Shown here in pieces: positions 28,525 to 37,400 of a DNA stretch of 64,000 bases. Source of the DNA: Demequina sp. NBRC 110055 (GTDB taxonomy: Bacteria; Actinomycetota; Actinomycetes; Actinomycetales; Demequinaceae); NCBI RefSeq assembly GCF_002090135.1, contig NZ_BBRL01000005.1, forward strand, positions 180,780-244,779, written 5' to 3'. Position 1 is the first letter of the stretch, and each line of letters opens with the position of its first letter. The notes under the pieces were generated by a model that searched no databases, was not told the DNA's origin, and was given only the letters and a program-made list of their open reading frames with translations. The position numbers and the translations under genes are program-made.

Positions 28525-29712
28525 ATGCTCGACCTCGACACGCTGCGCTTCGTCCAGGCGTGCGTGGGCGTGCTCACCTTCATCCTGGTGTTCTTCGGCA
28601 CCTATCTGCCCTCACGCGCCCCGTACGCGGGGTGGTGGAGCCTGGTCGTGGTCGCCTCCTCCCTGAGCACCGCGATGTATGGGCTCACGGGCGCCTCGTG
28701 GGGATGGCTGACCGATGCCGTGGGCCACGCGCTCGCGGTGCTCGCCGCGGCCTTCGCGTGGGTCGCGGCGCGGTCGCTGCGCCACCTCACCACACGGCCC
28801 GTCGCGATCGCCGCCGCGCCCGTGGCGGTCCTGGTCTTCTCCACGCTGCTGCCCCGTCACGAGGGTGTCCTGGCGGGCACGCTCGCGCTGCTGATCGGCA
28901 TGGCGGTGATGTTCGGGCTGGCCGGCGCGCAGTTATGGAACCTCGCGAGCGAGCACCGGCGCGCGCCCGCCGGCGGCGCGGGAGTGGGAACCCACCACGC
29001 CGTGGTCTCGGTCGCGCTCGCGGCCAGCGCGATGTCGCTGCTCTATGCGATCCGTGCGGCCGTGTTCCTCGTGCTGGGTCCGCTCGACCCCTGGTACGTC
29101 ACCTGGACCGGGCCGGCGATCACGACGGTCGTCATCACTCTCACCATGGTGGTCGTGACGTATTCGGTGACCGAGCTGTCGCGCTTCGAGATCTCGGAGC
29201 GGTGGCGCCGGCGCGCGATGCGTGACGACCTCACCGACCTCCTGCACCGCACTCCGTTCATGGAGCAGGGCCAGGCGGTCCTCGATGCGCCGCACGGTGG
29301 TGCGTCGTACGTCGTCGCCGCCGACTTCGACCATTTCAAGCAACTCAACGACGCCCACGGTCACGCCGAGGGCGACCGCGTGTTGCGCGCCTTTGGTCAC
29401 GCGTGTCGAGCCCTGCTGGCGGAGCGCGACCTCGCGTGCCGCCTGGGCGGCGAGGAGTTCGCGCTGCTGCTGGCGGAGACGGACGCCGATGCGGCCCTGG
29501 CGCTGACGAGTGAAATCTCGGCGGCGGTGCGGCGGGGATCTGCGCCCGATCAACGGGCCGCGACCATCAGTTTTGGCATCGTCGCGGCGCGCCGAGGTGA
29601 GCGCCTGGAAGACGCCATGGAACGTGCCGATCGGGCCCTCTACGAAGCCAAAGCCGCCGGGCGCGACCGCGCCGTGGTGCATGTCGACGACCTCCCCCAG
29701 GCGGGCGCGTAG
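28525..29712 (+). CDS. membrane-bound diguanylate cyclase (GGDEF)
   Basis: 395 residues. Six or seven hydrophobic segments fill residues 8-225, forming an integral sensor region with no recognised ligand domain. A short helix (FEISERWRRRAMRDDLTDLLHR) leads to the GGDEF domain. It has AADFDHFKQLNDAHGHAEGD (metal and GTP binding) and active-site RLGGEEF at 308-312, with all catalytic residues present. No RxxD inhibitory site stands directly before GGEEF. No EAL domain follows. It should make c-di-GMP at the membrane. Its place between pfl and adhE suggests, but does not prove, a link to anaerobic growth. Confidence 0.88.
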   Translation: MLDLDTLRFVQACVGVLTFILVFFGTYLPSRAPYAGWWSLVVVASSLSTAMYGLTGASWGWLTDAVGHALAVLAAAFAWVAARSLRHLTTRPVAIAAAPVAVLVFSTLLPRHEGVLAGTLALLIGMAVMFGLAGAQLWNLASEHRRAPAGGAGVGTHHAVVSVALAASAMSLLYAIRAAVFLVLGPLDPWYVTWTGPAITTVVITLTMVVVTYSVTELSRFEISERWRRRAMRDDLTDLLHRTPFMEQGQAVLDAPHGGASYVVAADFDHFKQLNDAHGHAEGDRVLRAFGHACRALLAERDLACRLGGEEFALLLAETDADAALALTSEISAAVRRGSAPDQRAATISFGIVAARRGERLEDAMERADRALYEAKAAGRDRAVVHVDDLPQAGA

Positions 29713-29715
29713 GTC

Positions 29716-29736
29716 GGCCGGCTGGCCAAGCCGGCC
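29716..29736 (+). terminator. 8-bp hairpin after the GGDEF gene
   Basis: GGCCGGCT (29716-29723) pairs with AGCCGGCC (29729-29736) over a 5-base loop, three bases after the stop codon. It isolates the GGDEF gene from the adhE promoter. Confidence 0.6.
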
Positions 29737-29768
29737 ACCGCATCGGCCGCATCCAAGCCCACTCACCC

Positions 29769-29815
29769 GGGACAAAGGCCCTGGTAGGACGAATGTCCTA
29801 CGGGACAAAGGCCTC
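29769..29815 (+). promoter_or_regulatory. three tandem DosR-like dyads upstream of adhE
   Basis: Box 1 GGGACAAAGGCCCT (29769-29782), box 2 AGGACGAATGTCCT (29786-29799, inside the perfect 18-base palindrome 29784-29801) and box 3 GGGACAAAGGCCTC (29802-29815). All have the 5-4-5 form (xGGAC-N4-GxCCx), with starts 16-17 bases apart. Boxes 1 and 3 share GGGACAAAGGCC exactly. They end 78 bases before the adhE start. A possible -10, TATCGT, lies at 29839-29844. The arrangement fits an activator of the DosR/NarL type acting at low oxygen. Confidence 0.6.
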
Positions 29816-29893
29816 ATGTGACGCGTCTCACGCGCCCCTATCGTCGAAGTATCAGGGCACCACATCGGAGCCCCAGGCAAGGGAGAGAACACC

Positions 29894-32638
29894 ATGACCG
29901 CCACCCAGGAGTCTGCAGTTCAGGAGTCTGCTGCTCAGGAGACCCCGTCCGTCGCCTCCGAGATCGACCGCCTGGTCGCCAACGGCCAGCGCGCGCTGCA
30001 GGCCTACTCGGCCTTCACCCAGGCAGACGTCGACCTCCTCGTCAAGAAGGCCTCCGTGGCGGCGCTCAGCCAGCACGGCGACCTCGCCATGCAGGCCGTG
30101 CAGGAGACCGGCCGCGGTGTCTTCGAGGACAAGGCCGTGAAGAACATCTTCGCGTGCGAGCACGTCACCCACTCGATGGGCCCCATGAAGACCGTGGGCG
30201 TGATCCACGAGGACGAGCTGCTGGGCATCACCGAGATCGCCGAGCCGGTCGGCGTGATCGCGGGCATCACCCCCGTGACGAACCCCACCTCGACCGCGAT
30301 CTTCAAGTCGCTCATCGCCCTGAAGACCCGCAACCCCATCGTGTTCGCGTTCCACCCGAGCGCCCAGCAGTCGTCCGTGGCCGCCGCGAAGGCGGTGCGC
30401 GATGCCGCGATCGCCGCTGGCGCCCCCGAGCACTGCATTCAGTGGGTCGAGCACCCCTCGCTCGAGGCTACTGGCGCGCTCATGAACCACGACGGCATCG
30501 CGCTGATCCTCGCCACCGGCGGTAACGCGATGGTGAAGGCCGCATACTCGTGCGGCAAGCCCGCCCTGGGCGTGGGCGCGGGCAACGTGCCCGCCTACAT
30601 CCACGCGTCAGCGAACCTCAAGCGCTCGGTCAACGACATCGTGATCTCGAAGGCGTTCGACAACGGCATGGTGTGCGCGTCGGAGCAGGCCGTCATCCTC
30701 GACGGCTCGCTGTACGACGAGGCGCTGAGCGAATTCGACCGCCTGCACGCCTACCGCGTCACCGCAGAGGAGAAGGCGCTGCTCGAGGAGTTCATCTTCG
30801 GCGTCAAGGCCGATGGCGAGAACTGCGCGGGCGCCAAGCTCAACCCGAACGTCGTGGGCAAGCACCCCACCTGGATCGCCGAGCAGGCCGGCTTCTCCGT
30901 GCCCGCCGACACCTCGATCATCCTCGCCGAGGTCTCGACTGTCGGTGAGTCCGAGCCGCTGACCCGCGAGAAGCTGTGCCCCGTCCTCGCGGTGCTGCGC
31001 GCCGAGACCACCGAGCAGGGCCTCGACTACGCCGAGCGCATGGTCGAGTTCCACGGCCTGGGTCACTCCGCCGCCATCCACGCGACCGACCAGTCCGTCA
31101 TTCAGGAGTTCGGTCAGCGCGTCAAGGCCGTCCGCATCATCTGCAACTCCCCGTCCTCGCAGGGCGGCATCGGCGACATCTACAACGCCTTCCTGCCGTC
31201 CCTCACGCTGGGTTGCGGCTCCTACGGCCACAACTCGGTGTCCAACAACGTCTCGGCGATCAACCTGATCAACGTCAAGCGCATTGGCCGGAGGAACAAC
31301 AACATGCAGTGGTTCAAGGTTCCTGCGAAGACCTACTTCGAGCCCAACTCGATCCGTTACCTCAAGTCCATGCCCGACGTGGAGCGCGTGACGATCATCA
31401 CGGACGCCACCATGACCCGCATCGGCATCGTGGACCGCATCCTGGACGTGCTGAACCGCCGCAACAACAAGGTGTCGGTCCAGATCATCGACAACGTCGA
31501 GCCCGAGCCGTCCATCAAGACCGTCACGGCCGGCGCCGAGGTGCTGCGCGCCTTCAAGCCCGACACCCTCATTGCGGTCGGCGGCGGCTCGCCGATGGAC
31601 GCGGCGAAGGTGATGTGGCTCATGTACGAGCACCCGGACGTGGTCTTCAGCGACCTCAAGGAGAAGTTCTTCGACGTCCGCAAGCGTGCCTTCACGTTCC
31701 CGCAGCTGGGCGAGCTTGCGCAGCTGGTGTGTATCCCGACCACGTCGGGCACCGGCGCCGAGGTCACTCCCTTTGCGGTGATCACCGACACCGACACCGG
31801 TCGCAAGTACCCGCTCGCGGACTACGCACTGACCCCGTCGGTCGCGATCGTTGACCCGGTCCTCACCCGGGCGCTGCCCGCCCGCGTGGCCGCCGACTCC
31901 GGCATGGACGCCCTCACGCACGCCACCGAGGCCTTCGTCTCGGTGTACGCGAACGACTTCACCGACGGCCTCGCGCTCCAGGCGATCCGCCTGGTGTTCG
32001 AGAACATCGCGACGTCCGTCGAGGGTGGGGCCGAGGCGGAGAAGGCACGCGAGAAGATGCACAACGCCGCCACGATTGCCGGTATGGCCTTCGGCAACGC
32101 GTTCCTGGGTCTGGTGCACGCGATGTCGCACGTCACCGGCTCGACCTTCCACGTCGCCCACGGCCGCACCAACGCCGTGTACCTGCCGCACGTGATCCGC
32201 TACAACGGCAAGGTGCCCACCAAGCCGACCTCGTGGCCCAAGCAGGAGTCCTACGTGGCTCCCGAGCGGTTCCAGGAGATCGCTAAGGTGCTGGGCCTCC
32301 CGCACTCGACCCCCGACGAGGCCGTCGAGGCCTACGCCACCGCGGTCGAGGAGCTGCGTGCGGCCGTGGGTATCGAGGGCTCGTTCCGCGAGATCGGCAT
32401 CGACGAGGCCGAGTTCATGGCCTCGCTCGACACCCTCGCCATGAACGCCTACGAGGACCAGTGCGCACCCGCCAACCCGCGCCTGCCGATGTTGGCCGAC
32501 ATGAAGGTCATGATGCAGGCCGCGTACTACGGCATTCGCTACGAGGACGTCGCCGCGCGCGAGGCCGCCGGCGCCGCCGCAGTGGAGGCTGCCGCCGCGA
32601 AGGCGCCGCGTAAGGCCGCCAAGAAGGTCGCCAAGTAG
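29894..32638 (+). CDS. adhE: bifunctional acetaldehyde-CoA / alcohol dehydrogenase
   Basis: 914 residues, AAGGGAGAGAAC before the ATG. The N-terminal CoA-acylating aldehyde dehydrogenase (about 1-440) has GVIAGITPVTNPTSTAIFK, GVGAGNVPAYI and NGMVCASEQ with catalytic Cys261. The C-terminal iron alcohol dehydrogenase (about 470-880) has VGGGSPMDAAKVMWL, PTTSGTGAEVTPFAVI, ALTHATEAFVS and GLVHAMSHVTGSTFHVAHG supplying the metal histidines. It reduces acetyl-CoA to ethanol with two NADH, re-oxidising cofactor while PflB makes acetyl-CoA. A Lys/Ala-rich tail of about 25 residues (AAKAPRKAAKKVAK) is extra. Three DosR-like boxes lie upstream. AdhE proteins of this type assemble into spirosomes. Confidence 0.97.
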   Translation: MTATQESAVQESAAQETPSVASEIDRLVANGQRALQAYSAFTQADVDLLVKKASVAALSQHGDLAMQAVQETGRGVFEDKAVKNIFACEHVTHSMGPMKTVGVIHEDELLGITEIAEPVGVIAGITPVTNPTSTAIFKSLIALKTRNPIVFAFHPSAQQSSVAAAKAVRDAAIAAGAPEHCIQWVEHPSLEATGALMNHDGIALILATGGNAMVKAAYSCGKPALGVGAGNVPAYIHASANLKRSVNDIVISKAFDNGMVCASEQAVILDGSLYDEALSEFDRLHAYRVTAEEKALLEEFIFGVKADGENCAGAKLNPNVVGKHPTWIAEQAGFSVPADTSIILAEVSTVGESEPLTREKLCPVLAVLRAETTEQGLDYAERMVEFHGLGHSAAIHATDQSVIQEFGQRVKAVRIICNSPSSQGGIGDIYNAFLPSLTLGCGSYGHNSVSNNVSAINLINVKRIGRRNNNMQWFKVPAKTYFEPNSIRYLKSMPDVERVTIITDATMTRIGIVDRILDVLNRRNNKVSVQIIDNVEPEPSIKTVTAGAEVLRAFKPDTLIAVGGGSPMDAAKVMWLMYEHPDVVFSDLKEKFFDVRKRAFTFPQLGELAQLVCIPTTSGTGAEVTPFAVITDTDTGRKYPLADYALTPSVAIVDPVLTRALPARVAADSGMDALTHATEAFVSVYANDFTDGLALQAIRLVFENIATSVEGGAEAEKAREKMHNAATIAGMAFGNAFLGLVHAMSHVTGSTFHVAHGRTNAVYLPHVIRYNGKVPTKPTSWPKQESYVAPERFQEIAKVLGLPHSTPDEAVEAYATAVEELRAAVGIEGSFREIGIDEAEFMASLDTLAMNAYEDQCAPANPRLPMLADMKVMMQAAYYGIRYEDVAAREAAGAAAVEAAAAKAPRKAAKKVAK

Positions 32639-32652
32639 CGCACACCAGCCAC

Positions 32653-32699
32653 ACACGGCACGGCCCCGGCTTCCTGGAGGAGCCGGGGCCGTGCCGTGT
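32653..32699. terminator. perfect 19-bp hairpin between convergent adhE and the LacI gene
   Basis: Left arm 32653-32671 pairs without mismatch with 32681-32699 (core CACGGCCCCGGCT), loop of nine bases. It lies 14 bases after adhE and 35 bases from the LacI stop, so it can serve both strands. Confidence 0.85.
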
Positions 32700-32734
32700 C
32701 CGTATCTGGTGAGGATGGCCGATGCCGTGGTGGG

Positions 32735-33799
32735 CTATGCGCCAGGGGCCGGGCCCGTACTGTCGCGCACCACGAGCTCGACGGGAACGGTGAGGGGGCC
32801 GTGGTCGGGGGTGCGGTCGTCCGCGCGGCCGTGCGCCGTCGCCTCGAGCAGCGCCAGTGCTGCCATGCGCCCCTTGGCGCGGAAGTCCTGGCGCACCGTC
32901 GTGAGCGCGGGACGGATCGCCGTGGCGAGCGGAATATCGTCGAAACCGACGACGGAGAGGTCGCCGGGGACGGAGAGGTGCCGCGCGTGGGCGGCCGTCA
33001 CGACCGCCGCCGCCATGAGGTCCGAGAAGCACACGACGGCGGTGGGGTGGTCCTCGGCGACCATCGCCTCGACACCGGGACCCCACTCGCGTTCCACGTT
33101 GTCGCGCACCAGGTACACGCGGGGGGTGATCCCGGCCGGCTCGAACGCCTCCATCGCTCCTGCCAGACGCTCGCGCGCCACCATGTTGCTGAGCTCGGGC
33201 TCGTCCGCACCGCGCCAGCCGGGCTCGGAACGCTCCCATTCCATCGTGAGCACTGCGATGTCGCGGTGGCCCAGGTCGATGAGATGTTGCGCCGCGCTGC
33301 GTCCGCCCGCCCTCTCGTCAAGGGTGACGGAGGGGTAGCCGGGAGGGGCGTCGTTGTCGACGAATACCAAGGGCAGGCCGCGCCTGCGCAGCCACGTGAC
33401 CGCCTCCGCGTCGGGCTGGCACGCGCACACCAGAGCGCCGTCGATGGCGAGGTCGCGTGCAGTGACGTGTCCGCCGGTCTTCGCCGCGGGGATGAGGGAC
33501 ACGGCAACGCCTGTGGGGGCGAGGGTGGCGGCCACGGCTCCGAAGAAGGCCGAGGCGACCGGGTCGAGGAATGCCTCCTCGAGCGAGTCGGTGAGGACGA
33601 CACCGATCGCTCCTACGGAGCCTCGAGCGAGGGCTCGGGCGGCCGGGTCAGGGCCGGTGTAGCCGAGTTCGGCGGCGGCCGCGAGGATGGTGTCGCGCAG
33701 TGCGGTCGAGAGTTGGTCGGGGCGCGAGAAGGCGTTGGAGACGGTCATGCGGCTCACCCCGACGGCGTCGGCGATGGTCTGCAGCGTCACACGAGCCAT
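32735..33799 (-). CDS. LacI-family transcriptional regulator
   Basis: 354 residues from ATG 33799 with AGGAGG 9 bases upstream; the open frame extends to 33913 without a site. The helix-turn-helix is VTLQTIADAVGVSRMTVSNAF and the hinge is PDPAARALARGS, followed by IGVVLTD and a periplasmic-binding-like effector domain. The end reads VVGFDDIPLATAIRPALTTV, the typical LacI dimer segment. The effector is probably a sugar, but this cannot be read. No autoregulatory palindrome is obvious in 33800-33926. A CGAAACGATTCG dyad near the GH3 region is a speculative target. Confidence 0.9.
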   Translation of the reverse strand: MARVTLQTIADAVGVSRMTVSNAFSRPDQLSTALRDTILAAAAELGYTGPDPAARALARGSVGAIGVVLTDSLEEAFLDPVASAFFGAVAATLAPTGVAVSLIPAAKTGGHVTARDLAIDGALVCACQPDAEAVTWLRRRGLPLVFVDNDAPPGYPSVTLDERAGGRSAAQHLIDLGHRDIAVLTMEWERSEPGWRGADEPELSNMVARERLAGAMEAFEPAGITPRVYLVRDNVEREWGPGVEAMVAEDHPTAVVCFSDLMAAAVVTAAHARHLSVPGDLSVVGFDDIPLATAIRPALTTVRQDFRAKGRMAALALLEATAHGRADDRTPDHGPLTVPVELVVRDSTGPAPGA

Positions 33800-33926
33800 C
33801 TCGGAGTCCTCCTGGAGCCGCGACGGCAGGGGTGCGGGGAGGTCCCGCGCCGTCGTGGCTTCCCAGGATAGGGCGCCTTGCGCGTGTTTCTCGGTCACGT
33901 GCGCCGTCCTCACGGACGTGCTGCGG

Positions 33927-34157
33927 TCATGCCGGGTGGGGTCGCGTGGCGGCCTGGGCCGCGGACGGTGCCTCGGTTGCTGTGCGAGGCGCGTCCTGTG
34001 ACGTGCGCCGCCGCGCGCGGGGTGTCAGCAGGATGTCGGGGACGTCGCCTACCTCCCACGAGTCGTCGTGGCGGTGGCTATCAGGTGTGTTCATGCCGCC
34101 TTCGATCTGCCGGCGACTCAGTTCGATGCCCAGAATCGACATTCCGAATGCCTCCAT
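33927..34157 (-). CDS. unrecognised 76-residue protein with its own promoter
   Basis: ATG 34157 is preceded by GGGAGGGGAGAACC, and a TTGACC-17-TACTTT promoter lies 55 bases further up, so expression is plausible. The N-terminus (MEAFGMSILGIELSRRQIEG) could form an amphipathic helix. The middle is polar (DSHRHDDSWEVGDVPDIL) and the last 25 residues are Arg/Ala/Pro/Thr-rich and look disordered. There are no membrane segments or cysteines. I do not recognise a family. It lies between the LacI gene and the divergent carboxylase gene. The two ACCGGTATAG repeats at its promoter suggest a dedicated repressor. Confidence 0.5.
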   Translation of the reverse strand: MEAFGMSILGIELSRRQIEGGMNTPDSHRHDDSWEVGDVPDILLTPRARRRTSQDAPRTATEAPSAAQAATRPHPA

Positions 34158-34201
34158 AGTGGTTCTCCCCTCCCACGAGGTTGGCGCCGGGCGCGCCGCA
34201 C

Positions 34202-34240
34202 CTATACCGGTAAAGTACGCCGATCTTCTATACCGGTCAA
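34202..34240 (-). promoter_or_regulatory. promoter with two ACCGGTATAG operators for the 76-residue ORF
   Basis: On the minus strand, -35 TTGACC (34235-34240) and -10 TACTTT (34212-34217) are separated by exactly 17 bases. The decamer ACCGGTATAG occurs at 34228-34237, over the -35, and at 34202-34211, over the expected start of transcription. The copies are 26 bases apart and extend to TTNACCGGTATAG. This placement is typical of repressor control. The regulator is not known. Confidence 0.6.
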
Positions 34241-34353
34241 GAGGCGGTTCGAGGCTCAGGCGTCACGGGCGCGGCGGGGTCCTTGCTGGCGCGCCGAACC
34301 GCCGAGGGTCGGTGCGGTGGCCCGCTCGTTTCCGCCGCGAAACATGCCAGTAA

Positions 34354-34367
34354 CTATCGCCCGATAG
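34354..34367 (+). promoter_or_regulatory. operator CTATCG-CC-CGATAG over the -10 of the carboxylase gene
   Basis: Perfect 14-base palindrome within AACTATCGCCCGATAGAGTT. The right arm overlaps TAGAGT (34365-34370), a TANNNT -10 box. Related sites occur at 39539, 42875 and 53543. A TetR-family protein is encoded within the island (38787-39437) and is the likely ligand. Bound protein would cover the -10 and block transcription. Confidence 0.7.
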
Positions 34368-34404
34368 AGTTGCTTCCAGTCCGATGACTCGAGAGGCGGC
34401 TTCC

Positions 34405-37400
34405 ATGGTGGTAGGCAAGGTTCTGGTGGCGAACCGTGCGGAGATCGCGGTGCGCATCGCGCGCTCGGTCACGCAGCTGGGCGGCACGACGCTGGCGATC
34501 TACGCCGACGACGACGCCGGCAGCGGTCACGTCCGCGTGGCCGACCAGGCTGTGGCGCTCGAGCGCCGCGGCGACGTCGACCCGTACATGGACATCGACC
34601 AGATTGTCGCGGTTGCCCTAGCGCATGACGTGTGGGCCATCCACCCCGGCTACGGGTTCCTGTCGGAGAACCCCGATTTCGCGCGCGCGGTCGAGGCCGC
34701 CGGATTGGTCTTCCTGGGTCCTGCGCCCGCGCACATCGATGCCTTCGGCGACAAGCAGGCGGCGCGCGCGCATGCGGTGGCTGCGGGCGTGCCGCTCGCG
34801 GCGGCTACGCCGGACCTGCGCGACGCGGCCCACGCGGGCGACGAGATCGCGCGCATCGGCTTACCCGTCATCCTCAAGGCGGCCGGCGGTGGCGGCGGCA
34901 AAGGCATGGCGGTCCTTCGCGACCTTGCTGAGGTCGAGGACGCCTACGCGACGGTGCGCCGTGTCGCGGACGTCGCCGGCGGCGGGGTCTTCGCCGAGTC
35001 CTTCATCGAGCATGCTCGTCACGTCGAGGTCCAGGTCTTCGGCGATGGCGAGGGCCGCGTGGTGACGCTCGGCGACCGCGACTGCACGCTGCAGCGGCGC
35101 AACCAGAAGGTCGTCGAGGAGGCCCCGGCCTTCGACCTCGATCCGGCGGTGCGCTCGGAACTGCACGCTACCGCGAGGGCGCTCGCGGCCTCCGTGAACT
35201 ACCGCAGCGCGGGCACGGTTGAATTCGTTGTCGACGCCCGTACGGGTCGCGCGTCCTTCCTCGAGATCAACACACGCCTCCAGGTGGAGCACCCCGTCAC
35301 CGAGGCCATCACCGGGGTCGACCTGGTGGCGTGGATGATCCGACTGGGCGCGGGCGACACGAGCTTCCTCGACCTCTACGACGCGACGGGTGAGGTGCCC
35401 GTCGAGGGGTACGCCGTCGAGTCCCGCGTCTATGCCGAGGACCCAGGCGCCGACTTCCGCCCGAGCCCCGGTACCATCACCCGCGCCGCCTTCGCGGCCG
35501 ATGCCCGCGTCGACACCTGGGTGTCTGCAGGCACCGAGGTGTCGCCTCGCTACGACCCGATGATCGCGAAGGTCATCAACTACGGCCGCACCCGCGAGGA
35601 GGCGTGGGAGCGTCACGGCAGCGCGCTCGTCGCGACCAGGATCGACGGCATCCAGACCAACCTTGCGCTGCTGAGGGCCATCGCGACCGACCGCACCGTC
35701 GCGCGCCGCGAACACACCACCGCAACGCTGGGATCAGGCGCGATTGCGGCGGTGGACGACCTGCGCGTGGAGGCGCCCGGTTTCCTCACGACAGTCCAGG
35801 AGGAGCGGGGGCGCACCGGCCTGTGGCACATCGGCGTGCCGCCGTCGGGCCCCATGGACGACCGCAGTTTCGCGCTCGGTAACCGTGCGCTCGGCAACGG
35901 CGCGCGCGCCGCTGGACTCGAGTGCACCGTCAGCGGGCCGCGTCTGCGCTTTGGTCGAGAGCGGTGGGTGTGTGTGACCGGCGCCCCCGCCGAGGTTGCC
36001 GTCGATGGCGCACCCGTCGCCATGTGGGAGCCGTTCCTTGTGCCCGCGGGCGCCGTCGTCGAGGTCGGCCGCGTCAAGCAGGGCCTGCGCGCCTACGTGC
36101 TCGTCGAGGGCGGCATCGACGTGCCCGAGCACCTCGGCTCGAGGGCCACCTTCACGCTCGGCCGCTTCGGCGGCCACGCGGGCCGCGCGCTGGTGGCCGG
36201 CGACGTCCTGCCGCTCGGGGTGTCGGCGGCCCACCCGGCCGATGCCGTGGCGGAGGTGCCGTACGAGGCTCGCCCGAGCATCGGCCACACCTGGGAGATC
36301 GGGGTGCTTGACGGGCCCCATAGCGCCCCGGACTTCTTCACCGAGGCCGACGTGGACGCCGTGCTCAGCGAACCCTATGAGGTGCACTTCAACTCCGACC
36401 GCACGGGCGTGCGGCTCGTGGGCCCGCGGCCGCGCTGGGCTCGCCAGGACGGCGGAGAGGCCGGTCTTCACCCGTCGAACATCCACGACACTCCGTACTC
36501 GGTGGGCGGCATGGACTTCACGGGGGACACCCCGGTGCTGCTCGGCCCCGACGGGCCCAGCCTCGGCGGCTTTGTCACGCCCGTCACGATCGCCAAGGGC
36601 GAGCGCTGGAAGCTTGGTCAGTTGGCCCCCGGCGACACGGTGCGGATGGTGCGCCTCGAGCCCGCCCATCAGGAGCCCGCCGGCGCGCCTCGCGGCGTGT
36701 TGGCGGAGCGTGAGGGGCTGGTGCTGCGCCGCCAGGGCGACGACTCGGTGCTGATCGAGTTGGGCGCGCTCGAACTGGACCTCATGCTTCGCGCCCGCAT
36801 TCACGTGCTGCATCAGGCGCTACGCGACGCCCCGGTCGAGGGCATGCGCGATCTCACGCCGGGTATTCGGTCCCTCCAGGTGACCTTCGAGGACCCGTCG
36901 TTCCTTACTCGCGACGCGCTCGACGCGCTCGTGGAGCTCGCGGCCGGGGTTGCCGAGGCCGACGACCTCGTGGTGCCCAGCCGCCACGTCCGCCTGCCGA
37001 TGTCGTGGGACGACCCCGCGACGCGCGAAGCCATCGCCCGGTACGAGGCCGGCGTGCGCGACGACGCCCCGTGGAATCCGTGGAACATCGAGTTCATCAG
37101 GCGCGTCAACGGGCTTGAGGGTGTTGACGACGTGTACCGGACGCTGTTCGAGGCCGAATACTTAGTGCTCGGGCTCGGCGACGTGTACCTGGGCGCGCCT
37201 GTCGCCACGCCCCTCGACCCGCGTCATCGCCTCGTGACGACGAAGTACAACCCCGCCCGCACGTGGACGGCGGAGAACTCGGTCGGCATCGGCGGCGCCT
37301 ATTTGTGCATTTACGGCATGGAAGGCCCCGGCGGCTACCAGTTCGTGGGCCGCACCACCCAGGTGTGGGACCGATGGGCGTCATTCGCCGGCGACGACCG

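Noticed and set aside
34241..34404. Guanidine riboswitch before the carboxylase gene
   Set aside because: The leader after the probable -10 box is at most about 30 bases, too short for a guanidine-I or -II aptamer. I saw no conserved aptamer core upstream. Control by the TATCG dyad explains the region better.
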